The notes beneath the pieces are model-generated. The model did no database searches. It saw only the letters and a list, made by a program, of their open reading frames with translations, and was not told the DNA's origin. A DNA stretch of 8,282 nt from Pseudomonadota bacterium (GTDB taxonomy: Bacteria; BMS3Abin14). The stretch is from NCBI GenBank assembly GCA_016937135.1, contig JAFGWO010000189.1, positions 1-8,282 of the forward strand, given 5' to 3'. Positions 1-6,147 of the stretch are shown in pieces. The stretch's first letter is position 1, and each line of letters starts with the position of its first letter. Both the position numbers and the translations under genes were made by a program.

Positions 1-1
1 C

Positions 2-439
2 CTTGCCAGGGAGATGGTTGCCCGGGGCCGGTGCGGGGAGCTTACCCTCCTTTACAGCGAGCCGCGCCATGACCGCTTCTATCCCCTCGAGACCTGTTTC
101 CTGCCGGGGATGGAGACCTGTTTCTGCACCCGGGACGGGAGCCGGGGGAGGAAGGGGCGGGTCACCGACTGGCTTCGGGAGCAGGGGGATGTTTCCGGGA
201 CCTGTCTTTTCTCTTGCGGTCCGAGCGCCATGATGAAGGATATCTTCATTATGACATCCGGGATGGAGCTGGCCGCCCAGTACTCGATGGAGGCGCGCAT
301 GGCCTGTGGATTCGGGGTGTGCATGGGGTGCGCCATCCCCGTACAGGCGAAAGGGGAAGCAACCTACGTGCGGGTCTGCACCGAGGGGCCCGTGTTTGAC
401 GGCCGGAAACTGACGGAAGAATCTTTTGTCGGGATCTGA
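2..439 (+). CDS. pyrK: Dihydroorotate dehydrogenase electron transfer subunit, 3' part (PyrK)
   Basis: The reading frame is open at the left window edge, so only the C-terminal ~145 residues are present. PyrK carries FAD and a [2Fe-2S] cluster and passes electrons from the class 1B dihydroorotate dehydrogenase (PyrD) to NAD+. The cluster ligands are visible as C-x4-C-x2-C-x15-C, encoded at 305, 320, 329 and 377, within the typical ACGFGVCMGC stretch and followed by VCTEGPVF. Upstream, LFSCGPSAMMK matches the CGP nucleotide-binding motif of the ferredoxin-reductase fold, and a DGS...GRVTDWL segment is also typical of the family. The FAD-binding N-terminal half lies outside the window. The stop codon is at 437-439. 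The next gene is pyrD, the obligate partner, which supports the assignment strongly. Confidence 0.93.
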   Translation, partial: LAREMVARGRCGELTLLYSEPRHDRFYPLETCFLPGMETCFCTRDGSRGRKGRVTDWLREQGDVSGTCLFSCGPSAMMKDIFIMTSGMELAAQYSMEARMACGFGVCMGCAIPVQAKGEATYVRVCTEGPVFDGRKLTEESFVGI

Positions 440-470
440 GCGTCTTTTTCGTTCCAAAAAGGGGGTTCGG

Positions 471-1397
471 GTGGAAGACATCGACCTGACCGTTGACCTG
501 GGAAGGGGATTGAGGCTTGCCAATCCCGTCATGTCCGCTTCGGGGACCTTCGGGTACGGCGAGGAGGCCTCCCGGTATTTTGACATATCCCGCCTCGGGG
601 CCGTTGTGGTCAAGGGGATATCTGCCGAACCGCGGGCCGGGAACCCCCCTCCCCGCCTGGTGGAAACCCCCTCCGGCATGCTCAATTCCATCGGCCTTCA
701 AAATGTCGGCCTGGAGCGTTTCATCTCAGAGAAGATGCCTTTTTTGAGGTCGGTCGGAGCCAGGGTGATCGTGAACGTCCTGGGGGGGTCCGTGGAGGAA
801 TATGCCCTGGTTTGCGAGCGATTGTCCTGCGTTGAGGGAATCGCTGCCCTTGAGATCAACATCTCCTGTCCCAATGTGCGGGAGGGGGGGGAGGCTTTTG
901 GAATGAAACCCGGGCCCGCGGCGGAGCTGGTGAGGGTCCTCAGAACGACGACGGACATGCATATGATGGTGAAGCTCTCCCCGAATTGCGGGGATATCGC
1001 CGGGGTGGCAAGGGCCGTGGAGGAGGCCGGAGCCGACTCCCTTTCCCTTATCAACGCCATCACGGGGATGGAGATCAACCTCAAAACCAGAAAGCCGGTC
1101 CTCGGAAACACTGTAGGGGGGTTGTCGGGGCCGGCGATCCGCCCCGTGGCCCTGCGGATGGTCCATCAGGTACGGCAGGCTGTAAGGATCCCCCTTGTGG
1201 GGATCGGCGGAATTTCGGAAGGGCGGCATGCCCTCCAGTTCATGATGGCCGGGGCCTGCGCTGTCCAGGTGGGGACGGCCTTTTTCTCGGATCCCCTTGT
1301 GCACATCAGGATCATCGACCAGATCCGGCAGTTCCTCGTTCAAAGCGGGGAGAGCGCGCGCGATGTGGTCGGGTCCCTTGATGCCGGTTACGGATAA
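471..1397 (+). CDS. pyrD: Dihydroorotate dehydrogenase, class 1B catalytic subunit (PyrD)
   Basis: This FMN enzyme oxidises dihydroorotate to orotate, the fourth step of UMP synthesis, in the cytoplasm, and hands electrons to PyrK. From the GTG at 471 it is 308 aa, the usual class 1B length. Visible motifs are NPVMSASGTFGYG (residues 18-30), VVVKGIS (K48), NISCPN (130-135, containing the catalytic Cys133 expected for class 1 enzymes), VKLSPN (K168), the FMN phosphate region GNTVGGLSGP (212-221) and VGIGGIS (243-249). The start at 471 is preferred because AAGGGGG lies 5 nt upstream and the N-terminus then fits the family. A TTG at 426 is possible: it overlaps pyrK by 14 bp, has GGAAG 6 nt upstream, and would add 15 residues. 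Adjacency to pyrK confirms the 1B subclass. Confidence 0.96.
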   Translation: MEDIDLTVDLGRGLRLANPVMSASGTFGYGEEASRYFDISRLGAVVVKGISAEPRAGNPPPRLVETPSGMLNSIGLQNVGLERFISEKMPFLRSVGARVIVNVLGGSVEEYALVCERLSCVEGIAALEINISCPNVREGGEAFGMKPGPAAELVRVLRTTTDMHMMVKLSPNCGDIAGVARAVEEAGADSLSLINAITGMEINLKTRKPVLGNTVGGLSGPAIRPVALRMVHQVRQAVRIPLVGIGGISEGRHALQFMMAGACAVQVGTAFFSDPLVHIRIIDQIRQFLVQSGESARDVVGSLDAGYG

Positions 1398-1498
1398 AAA
1401 AGGTTTTTTTGGACAAGGGCGCAGGGGTTGCCCCGGCGGAGTTGATTTTCAAACATAATGCTGATAATCAGGGAAAAACCCTTTTAAAGGCGGAAATT

Positions 1499-2215
1499 TT
1501 GGATCAAGGTCTGATGGTGGCCCTGGATGTGGACGACGCGCGGGAGGCCACCCTCATTGCCCGGGAGATCGGCGCGCTGGTCGATGCCCTGAAGATCGGG
1601 TCCCAGCTCTTCACGTTACATGGGCCGGGCATCGTCGAAGGGGTCCGATCCGCCGGCGCGGATGTTTTTCTGGATCTCAAGTACCACGACATTCCCAACA
1701 CAGTCGCCCGGGCGGTACGAGGGGCGTCCTCCCTGGGGGTGTCCTGGGTGACGGTGCACGCCTCCGGGGGGCCGAAGATGATCCAGGCGGCCAGGGAGGC
1801 TGCGGGGAATGCCAGAATCCTTGCCGTGACGGTATTGACCAGCCTGGGGGAAGAGGATGTTCGAAAAATCGGCTGGATGGTAAGTGTTGAGGAGCAGGTG
1901 GGGAACCTGGCCCTGATGGCCAGGGAATCCGGGGCCGACGGGATCGTCTGCTCTCCCCGGGAGGCCTCCTTTCTTCGGGCGGCTCTGGATGACGAATGCA
2001 TCCTCGTCACCCCGGGGATCAGGCCCAGTGGTTCCTCTTCCGACGATCAGGCGAGGGTGGCCACTCCGGAATGGGCCATCGCCAACGGGGCGGATTATCT
2101 CGTAGTCGGCCGCCCCGTCATCAGCGCTTCCGACAGGATAGAGGCGGTTCAGAATATCCTGATGGAAATAAAAAAGGGCCGACAGGGCAGGACCCGGCGG
2201 CCTGGAAATCCCTGA
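1499..2215 (+). CDS. pyrF: Orotidine 5'-phosphate decarboxylase (PyrF)
   Basis: This enzyme decarboxylates OMP to UMP, the last de novo step. The TIM-barrel signature is complete: LMVALDVDD at the N-terminus (Asp10), Lys32 in ALKIGSQLF, the catalytic D-x-K-x-x-D tetrad region in DLKYHDIPNTV (D59, K61, D64), TPGIRP (171-176) and VVGRPVISASD (202-212, with phosphate-binding Arg205). The frame is open back to a TTG at 1409, but that would add about 30 residues unlike the family. The TTG at 1499 gives 238 aa, a normal length, with AAAGGCGG (1486-1493) 5 nt upstream. An ATG at 1514 is the main alternative and has a closer, weaker AAGG. The C-terminus ends in a short basic tail. The gap after pyrD is 101 bp, larger than the other joints in this operon. 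Confidence 0.95.
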   Translation: MDQGLMVALDVDDAREATLIAREIGALVDALKIGSQLFTLHGPGIVEGVRSAGADVFLDLKYHDIPNTVARAVRGASSLGVSWVTVHASGGPKMIQAAREAAGNARILAVTVLTSLGEEDVRKIGWMVSVEEQVGNLALMARESGADGIVCSPREASFLRAALDDECILVTPGIRPSGSSSDDQARVATPEWAIANGADYLVVGRPVISASDRIEAVQNILMEIKKGRQGRTRRPGNP

Positions 2216-2236
2216 AAAGGCACCGAAGGGGGATAA

Positions 2237-2246
2237 AAGGAGGAGG
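2237..2246 (+). promoter_or_regulatory. Strong ribosome binding site of the response regulator gene
   Basis: AAGGAGGAGG lies 8 nt before the ATG at 2255 and is the best Shine-Dalgarno match in the pyrimidine operon. The neighbouring pyr genes have weaker sites and several non-ATG starts. This suggests the response regulator is made in larger amounts than the enzymes around it. That is an inference from sequence only. Confidence 0.8.
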
Positions 2247-2254
2247 CGACGACC

Positions 2255-2638
2255 ATGGCTAAGAAAATCCTCATCGTTGAGGACAACATTGTCATTCTGA
2301 CCATGCAGAAGCAGATTTTCGAGATGGAGGGGTATGACATCATCACTGCCCAGGAAGGGATGGACGCCCTCAAGAAGATCCACCACGAGAGCCCCGATAT
2401 CGTCCTGCTGGATGTCAATATCCCGGGGATGAACGGGTTTGAATTGTGCCGTCAGATCAAGGAGGACCCCAATCTGAGTCATATCATCGTGGTGATGATC
2501 TCGGCCGTTTATTACTCCGAGGAGGACGCGAAAAAGGGAATGGCCATGGGGGCGGATGCCTACTTCACCAAGCCCTACGAGAATGAGCTCCTTCAGGCCA
2601 AGATCAAGGAACTGGTGGAAGCGCGGGATGGCAAGTGA
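2255..2638 (+). CDS. Single-domain CheY-like response regulator
   Basis: The 127-aa protein is a lone receiver domain with no output domain. All phosphorylation residues are present: the acidic pair E9/D10, phosphoacceptor D53 in VLLDVNIPGMNG, the Ser/Thr switch position S83, aromatic Y103 and conserved K106 in AYFTKP. Proteins of this type act by phosphorylation-dependent protein contacts, as in chemotaxis, phosphorelays or polarity control. No histidine kinase is in the window, so its partner is unknown. It lies 39 bp after pyrF, and its last 11 bp overlap the start of pyrE, which implies translational coupling and membership of the pyr transcript. There is no sign of degradation, so it should be a working receiver. 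A specific role in pyrimidine control is not shown by the sequence. Confidence 0.93.
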   Translation: MAKKILIVEDNIVILTMQKQIFEMEGYDIITAQEGMDALKKIHHESPDIVLLDVNIPGMNGFELCRQIKEDPNLSHIIVVMISAVYYSEEDAKKGMAMGADAYFTKPYENELLQAKIKELVEARDGK

Positions 2639-3242
2639 TTATCTAACCCTTTTCAGGGAAAACGGCGCCCTCCTTGAAGGGCATTTCGGACTGACCTCAG
2701 GACGCCACAGTCCGGTCTATCTTCAGTGCGCCCTGGTTTTGCAATACCCCGCGATCGCCAGGGATCTCGGCTCCGACCTTGGCCGGCGGGTCCGGGAGAT
2801 CCTGTGCCTTTCAGGAAAGGAGGGGATCGATCTGGTGGTCTCCCCCGCGGTGGGTGGGATTGTGATCGGTCAGGAAGTCGCCGCATCGCTGGGGGCCAGG
2901 GCTATTTTCAGTGAAAGGGTCGACGGTAAAATGCTCTTTCGCCGGGGGTTTGCCATCAAGCCCGGAGAAAAAGTCCTTGCCGTTGAAGATGTTGTGACAA
3001 CGGGCGGTTCCGTTCGGGAGACCGCGGACGCTGCCTGGGCCGCTGGAGGCCATGTGATGGGGACCGCTTCTATCGTCCACCGCTATATCGACCGGCCCGT
3101 CAACCCCACCGACCTTCCCCACGCGTCCCTTCTCCAGATACACGCCCCTTCCTTCCTTCCGGAGGATTGCCCCCTTTGCCGTGAAGGGATTCCCGTAGAA
3201 AAACCGGGGAGCAGGCACCTCCTCCCTCGGAAAGGACCTTAA
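2628..3242 (+). CDS. pyrE: Orotate phosphoribosyltransferase (PyrE)
   Basis: PyrE joins orotate to PRPP to give OMP, the substrate of PyrF. The 204-aa protein starts with the usual LFRENGALLEGHFGLTSG N-terminus. It has the substrate region SPVYLQ (28-33), VVSPAVGGIVIGQEVA (70-85), the catalytic-loop area around ERVDGKMLFRRGF (96-108), and the type I PRPP-binding motif VLAVEDVVTTGGS (116-128). The C-terminal CPLCREGIPVEKPGSR (181-196) is characteristic of the longer bacterial form. The frame is open further upstream inside the response regulator gene. The ATG at 2628 is chosen because it fits the family N-terminus and has GGTGG 9 nt upstream. It overlaps the preceding stop codon by 11 bp. No convincing terminator follows the stop. 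Confidence 0.96.
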   Translation: MASDYLTLFRENGALLEGHFGLTSGRHSPVYLQCALVLQYPAIARDLGSDLGRRVREILCLSGKEGIDLVVSPAVGGIVIGQEVAASLGARAIFSERVDGKMLFRRGFAIKPGEKVLAVEDVVTTGGSVRETADAAWAAGGHVMGTASIVHRYIDRPVNPTDLPHASLLQIHAPSFLPEDCPLCREGIPVEKPGSRHLLPRKGP

Positions 3243-3260
3243 CCTGCCAGCTAAAACTCC

Positions 3261-3289
3261 TTGACAAATCGGCAAAAAATTTTTAAATT
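3261..3289 (+). promoter_or_regulatory. Sigma-70-type promoter of the MerR-like/HD-GYP genes
   Basis: A perfect -35 box TTGACA (3261-3266) is followed after exactly 17 bp by TAAATT (3284-3289), a 4/6 match to the -10 consensus, in an AT-rich stretch that stands out from the GC-rich coding DNA. The predicted start of transcription is near 3296. The spacer is the ordinary 17 bp, not the elongated 19-20 bp typical of MerR-activated promoters, so activation by DNA untwisting is not suggested here. Confidence 0.65.
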
Positions 3290-3290
3290 T

Positions 3291-3321
3291 AAGTGTAAGC
3301 GAGAAGTATCACTTTACACTT
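3291..3321. promoter_or_regulatory. Inverted repeat around the predicted transcription start; candidate operator
   Basis: AAGTGTAA (3291-3298) is matched perfectly by TTACACTT (3314-3321), with 15 bp between the arms. The centre also contains a small nested repeat, AAGT-ATC-ACTT (3304-3314). The arms lie just downstream of the -10 box and flank the predicted start near 3296, 19 bp ahead of the MerR-like gene. This is a natural position for autorepression by that protein. The operator role is inferred. Confidence 0.5.
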
Positions 3322-3339
3322 TATAGATGGGGAACGGCC

Positions 3340-3609
3340 ATGTCGACACTTGTCAAACGCAAGGACATCTGCCGGATGTTGGGGATCTCGCCCTCCAAGG
3401 TGAATTTTTATACCTCCGAGGGGTTGTTTCCTTTGGAAGGGCGCACCCAGGGAGGCTATGGTTTGTATGACGCGGAAAAGGTTCGGTCCAGGTTCGCCCG
3501 GATCACCGAGTTGAAGGACGAACGGCTCACAATCAGCGAAATCCGTGAAAGGATCCTGGAGGAGGAAAGGGAGAGGGACCAGTTTCTCGAGCTTAAATTC
3601 GAGAACTGA
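3340..3609 (+). CDS. Minimal MerR-family DNA-binding protein
   Basis: The 89-aa protein is almost entirely a MerR-type winged helix-turn-helix. The first helix-turn-helix is at VKRKDICRMLGISPSKVNFY (residues 5-24). TSEGLFPLEGRTQGGYGLYD (25-44) corresponds to the family's 'YYE..GLL.P.R...gYR.Y' region. It is followed by a helical segment ending in an acidic/basic heptad-like tail (66-85). The effector-binding domain and metal-ligand cysteines of classical MerR regulators are absent (the only Cys is C11), so it probably binds DNA constitutively or responds through a partner. GGGGAA (3329-3334) gives a reasonable ribosome binding site 5 nt before the ATG. The next gene starts 28 bp downstream, and the two are probably co-transcribed from the promoter at 3261. 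Confidence 0.87.
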   Translation: MSTLVKRKDICRMLGISPSKVNFYTSEGLFPLEGRTQGGYGLYDAEKVRSRFARITELKDERLTISEIRERILEEERERDQFLELKFEN

Positions 3610-3637
3610 CCCTCCTTTTTCCACGGGCCCTCACCTG

Positions 3638-5836
3638 ATGAAAAATCGGGAAAACACCAGAATCAGGCTCCTTTTAAAGAGAAACCCCGAAGAGGGGGAT
3701 TCCCTGATCCGGAAGATTTTTCCGAACCGTTTTTTCGAAACGGATGTGGTCAGCTGCGCCGGGGAACTGGAGCAGGTCCTTGACGGAGCCTCTCCTGACG
3801 TTGTCCTTCTGGACCTTTCGAATCCAACCCTCGACAACAGGAAGTCATTCGACATCGCCAGGGGACGGCACCTGCCGCCTCCCGTCATCGTTTTTGGCCC
3901 CAGGAAGAACCTTTCCCTGCTGACCAATTTCCTCAAACACGGGGCCAGCGGGATGTTCTTCATCGAGGACGATCCGGATGTCATCATGCATTCCGTCCGG
4001 CAGGCCGCCCAGACCCACCGCATCAGGAAGGAAAACGATCATCTCAAACAAGCCCTTGAGCACCGGGACAAGACCGTCGCCTCTCTGGAACATGTGGGCG
4101 AGGCCATGTCCACCGTGTTCGATGTCCGGAGGATTCTCAACCTGACCCTGAAGGTGGTGCGGCGGGCCCTGGACTGCGAACTCTGCAGCCTTTTTCTTAC
4201 CGACCACCAATCCGGCGACCTGATGGATTCGAGGGAACTCGGTTTCAAGGCAGGGTCTCCCCAGATGTCCCTCTGGAAGGATGGGGGTAAGGGGCGGGAC
4301 GAGATGCTCCGAAGTGCCGCGGCATTGTGTCTGGAAAGGGGCGCCATGGTCAGGATCAGCGGTCCTGAGGAAAGGGCCGCCCTCCTGCCTTCGGCCTCGG
4401 AAGTCCCCGATGGGGGAGGGATCCAATCCCTTCTTTCGGTTCCCCTGAAGACGGACGGCGGGAATATCGGGGCCATCGTGGCGGCCAACCGCCTGGACGG
4501 CCAGATGTTTGGGGACCGCGATATCGATATCCTTGTCTCCATGGGCAGGCAGACCGCCCTGGCCCTGGCGGGGATGAAACGGCCCAGGGAGGAGAAAAGC
4601 TTCCGCGAGGGGCTTTATGCCCAGCTCCAGGTCGCCACCGGGAAGCTGAAGGAGCGCAACATCGAGCTCTCCCGAAGACTGAAAGAGAAGGAGGAGGCCA
4701 ACCGGAAGATAAAGGATCTGGCGAGGGAGATCGCGGTAAAAAACCAGACCCTGGAGGATATGGTCAAGAGGTTCAGCGTCATCCATGAGATCGGCCAGGT
4801 CATTGGTTCTGAACTTGAGGACGAAAAGCTCATCCGCAAGATCATCATGGAAACCGCCGGGCTTCTCCATGCCGAGACCGTCTCGGTGATGCTCCTTGAA
4901 AGCGACGGTCTCCTGAGGATCAAGCACGCTGAAGGGTTGAGCCCGGATGTGATCAAGTTCACCCGGGTGGCTCCCGGGGACGGGATTTCGGGCTGGGTCG
5001 CCAGGGAGGGCAAGCCCATCCTTATCCGGGATGTCGCCAGCATGAAGAAGGAGAATACGCACGGAACCCTCTACCGCAGCAACTCGCTCCTGTGCGTGCC
5101 CCTCAAGATCAAAGGCGAGGTCATAGGCGTCCTGAACGTCACCAACCGGAAGGGAGGCGGTTCTTTCAACGAGCGGGACCTTTACCTGCTGGCTATCCTC
5201 GGAAGCCACGCAGCCGTCGCCATCGAGAACGCCAGGCTTTATTCCGCCATCCGGGAGAGCTATTTCAAGACCATCAAGGCCCTCGTCAACGCGGTGGAGG
5301 CCAAGGACACATGGACCAAGGACCACTCTGAGAACGTAACCAACTACAGCCTGAAGATCGCCGATTACCTCGGCCTTTCTGAAAGCCAGAAGGAGATCAT
5401 CCGATACGCGGGCGTCCTCCACGATATCGGAAAGATCGTTATCTCGAGCACCATCACCGACAAGCCCAGCCCCCTGACCGAACCTGAGTGGGAGAAAATA
5501 AAGGAGCACCCCCTCATAGGTCAGAGGATCCTCGACCCCATCGATTTTCTAGAGCCCGTCAAGGTCTGCATCCAGACCCACCACGAGCGGTGCGACGGGT
5601 CCGGCTATCCCTTCGGGCTCAAGGCCCACGAAATACCCCTCGAAACGCGGATCCTCTCCGTCGCCGACGCCTTTGACGCCATGATCCATTCCAGGCCCTA
5701 CCGGGCCGCCCTCTCGGTAAATGATGCCATAGACGAGCTGGAACGGTTCTCCGGAACCCAGTTCGACCCTGCCGTTGTGAAGGGTCTCGTCCGGATCGTC
5801 GAAGCGGAAGAAAAGGAACTTTCCCCCGGGCATTAG
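3638..5836 (+). CDS. Pseudo-receiver/GAF/GAF/HD-GYP protein, probable c-di-GMP phosphodiesterase
   Basis: The product is 732 aa from the ATG at 3638. Residues 8-125 resemble a receiver domain that keeps an Asp (D59 in VVLLDLSNP) but has KR where the acidic pair should be and lacks the conserved Lys near residue 109, so it is probably not phosphorylated normally. A first GAF domain covers about 150-315, a charged coiled coil 318-378 and a second GAF domain 380-535. The HD-GYP domain (545-725) is intact: H563, HDIGK (H595/D596), H624, HHERCDGSGYP (648-658) and ADAFDAM (676-682). Such domains hydrolyse c-di-GMP to pGpG or GMP. The GAF domains probably sense a small ligand or redox state, which cannot be read from the sequence. 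There are no membrane segments, so it should be cytoplasmic. The start lacks a clear Shine-Dalgarno sequence. A GTG at 3545 in the same frame would overlap the MerR-like gene and is less likely. Confidence 0.93.
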   Translation: MKNRENTRIRLLLKRNPEEGDSLIRKIFPNRFFETDVVSCAGELEQVLDGASPDVVLLDLSNPTLDNRKSFDIARGRHLPPPVIVFGPRKNLSLLTNFLKHGASGMFFIEDDPDVIMHSVRQAAQTHRIRKENDHLKQALEHRDKTVASLEHVGEAMSTVFDVRRILNLTLKVVRRALDCELCSLFLTDHQSGDLMDSRELGFKAGSPQMSLWKDGGKGRDEMLRSAAALCLERGAMVRISGPEERAALLPSASEVPDGGGIQSLLSVPLKTDGGNIGAIVAANRLDGQMFGDRDIDILVSMGRQTALALAGMKRPREEKSFREGLYAQLQVATGKLKERNIELSRRLKEKEEANRKIKDLAREIAVKNQTLEDMVKRFSVIHEIGQVIGSELEDEKLIRKIIMETAGLLHAETVSVMLLESDGLLRIKHAEGLSPDVIKFTRVAPGDGISGWVAREGKPILIRDVASMKKENTHGTLYRSNSLLCVPLKIKGEVIGVLNVTNRKGGGSFNERDLYLLAILGSHAAVAIENARLYSAIRESYFKTIKALVNAVEAKDTWTKDHSENVTNYSLKIADYLGLSESQKEIIRYAGVLHDIGKIVISSTITDKPSPLTEPEWEKIKEHPLIGQRILDPIDFLEPVKVCIQTHHERCDGSGYPFGLKAHEIPLETRILSVADAFDAMIHSRPYRAALSVNDAIDELERFSGTQFDPAVVKGLVRIVEAEEKELSPGH

Positions 5837-6014
5837 GCCCTGTGCGTTGTTTCTTTTCCCGATGCAGGTGAGAAATAATGAATTTATGTTAAATTTAGCG
5901 ATAAATATAGTAAATTTTGCATTAATTTCACTTTTGCGTCGTTCCAGGCTGACCTAAGAGTTTTAAAAACCCTTTAAAATTCAGCTGGTTACGGACAAGG
6001 CCGCTGCTTTCTCT
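5837..6014. other. AT-rich intergenic segment upstream of the sigma-54 promoter
   Basis: No gene is seen here. The DNA turns sharply AT-rich from about 5872 to 5935, with repeated AAATTT blocks. A weak sigma-70-like -10 (TATAGT, 5906-5911) has only a 3/6 match at the -35 position, so I do not call a promoter. No GC-rich hairpin with a T-run marks the end of the HD-GYP gene. AT-rich DNA upstream of a sigma-54 promoter often helps bending or holds activator sites, and that is the most reasonable reading here. Confidence 0.5.
5958..5982. repeat. AT-rich inverted repeat, candidate activator site
   Basis: GAGTTTTAAA (5958-5967) and TTTAAAATTC (5973-5982) form a 10-bp inverted repeat with one G-T pair and a 5-bp centre (AACCC). 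It lies roughly 60-85 bp upstream of the start predicted for the sigma-54 promoter, within the range used by enhancer-binding proteins. It has no T-run, so it is unlikely to be a terminator. The activator role is inferred. Confidence 0.4.
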
Positions 6015-6031
6015 CTGGAACAGGGATTGCA
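6015..6031 (+). promoter_or_regulatory. Sigma-54 (-24/-12) promoter
   Basis: CTGGAACAGGGATTGCA matches the sigma-54 consensus YTGGCACG-N4-TTGCW at all but two positions. The invariant GG (6017-6018) and GC (6029-6030) are separated by exactly 10 bp. Transcription should start about 12 nt after the GC, near 6042. That is downstream of the ATG at 6037 and argues against using it. Sigma-54 promoters need an ATP-dependent enhancer-binding activator, and none is encoded in this window. This promoter would drive the two secreted-protein genes. Confidence 0.7.
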
Positions 6032-6054
6032 TCGCTATGCGGTGCGGTGAAACA

Positions 6055-6140
6055 CGAGCTTTGATCTTTCAGGGTGTAGTTTTCCTGCTGATTAATTTTC
6101 CGTTATTTTTTAACGGTTTGCAGGGAAAGATTGAAGCTCG
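6055..6140 (+). ncRNA. Structured 5' leader (long imperfect palindrome)
   Basis: The first 16 bases (6055-6070) pair with the last 16 (6125-6140) through an unbroken stem with two G-U pairs. Inside, CCTGC (6084-6088) pairs with GCAGG (6120-6124), stacked directly on the outer stem on the right side with a 13-nt bulge on the left. The tip is CCGTTA (6100-6105) with TAACGG (6111-6116) around a T5 loop. The element begins about 13 nt after the predicted sigma-54 start and ends 7 nt before the ATG at 6148, so it would be a leader RNA fold. It matches no riboswitch class I know; in particular, the conserved c-di-GMP riboswitch (GEMM) bases are absent. A small inverted-repeat mobile remnant is the main alternative. 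Confidence 0.5.
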
Positions 6141-6147
6141 GCAAAAA

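Noticed and set aside
1469..1490. Possible attenuator before pyrF (AGGG-A5-CCCT followed by TTTT)
   Set aside because: The stem is only 4 bp with a 5-base loop, too weak to call a terminator or attenuator.
3845..5509. Long open frame on the minus strand opposite the HD-GYP gene
   Set aside because: It is a shadow of the GC-rich coding strand. The plus-strand product has complete GAF and HD-GYP motifs, and the minus-strand product shows no recognisable domain.
6026..6048. Ten-bp hairpin (GCATCGC/GCGGTGC core) beside the leader
   Set aside because: It overlaps the -12 box and lies mostly before the predicted start of transcription, so it would not be in the RNA. It also relies on several G-T pairs.
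6055..6140. Small inverted-repeat mobile element (MITE) instead of a leader RNA
   Set aside because: The ends are inverted repeats, but no target-site duplication flanks them and no second copy is in the window. It cannot be excluded without a genome search.
6037..6147. In-frame N-terminal extension of the CBM9/DUF11 protein from the ATG at 6037
   Set aside because: It would add a second hydrophobic segment ahead of a complete signal peptide. The stretch is AT-rich and folds as a hairpin, and the ATG lies upstream of the predicted sigma-54 transcription start.
5837..6147. c-di-GMP riboswitch (GEMM-I or class II) downstream of the HD-GYP gene
   Set aside because: I looked for the conserved GEMM and class II core bases and did not find them in the right order or structure.
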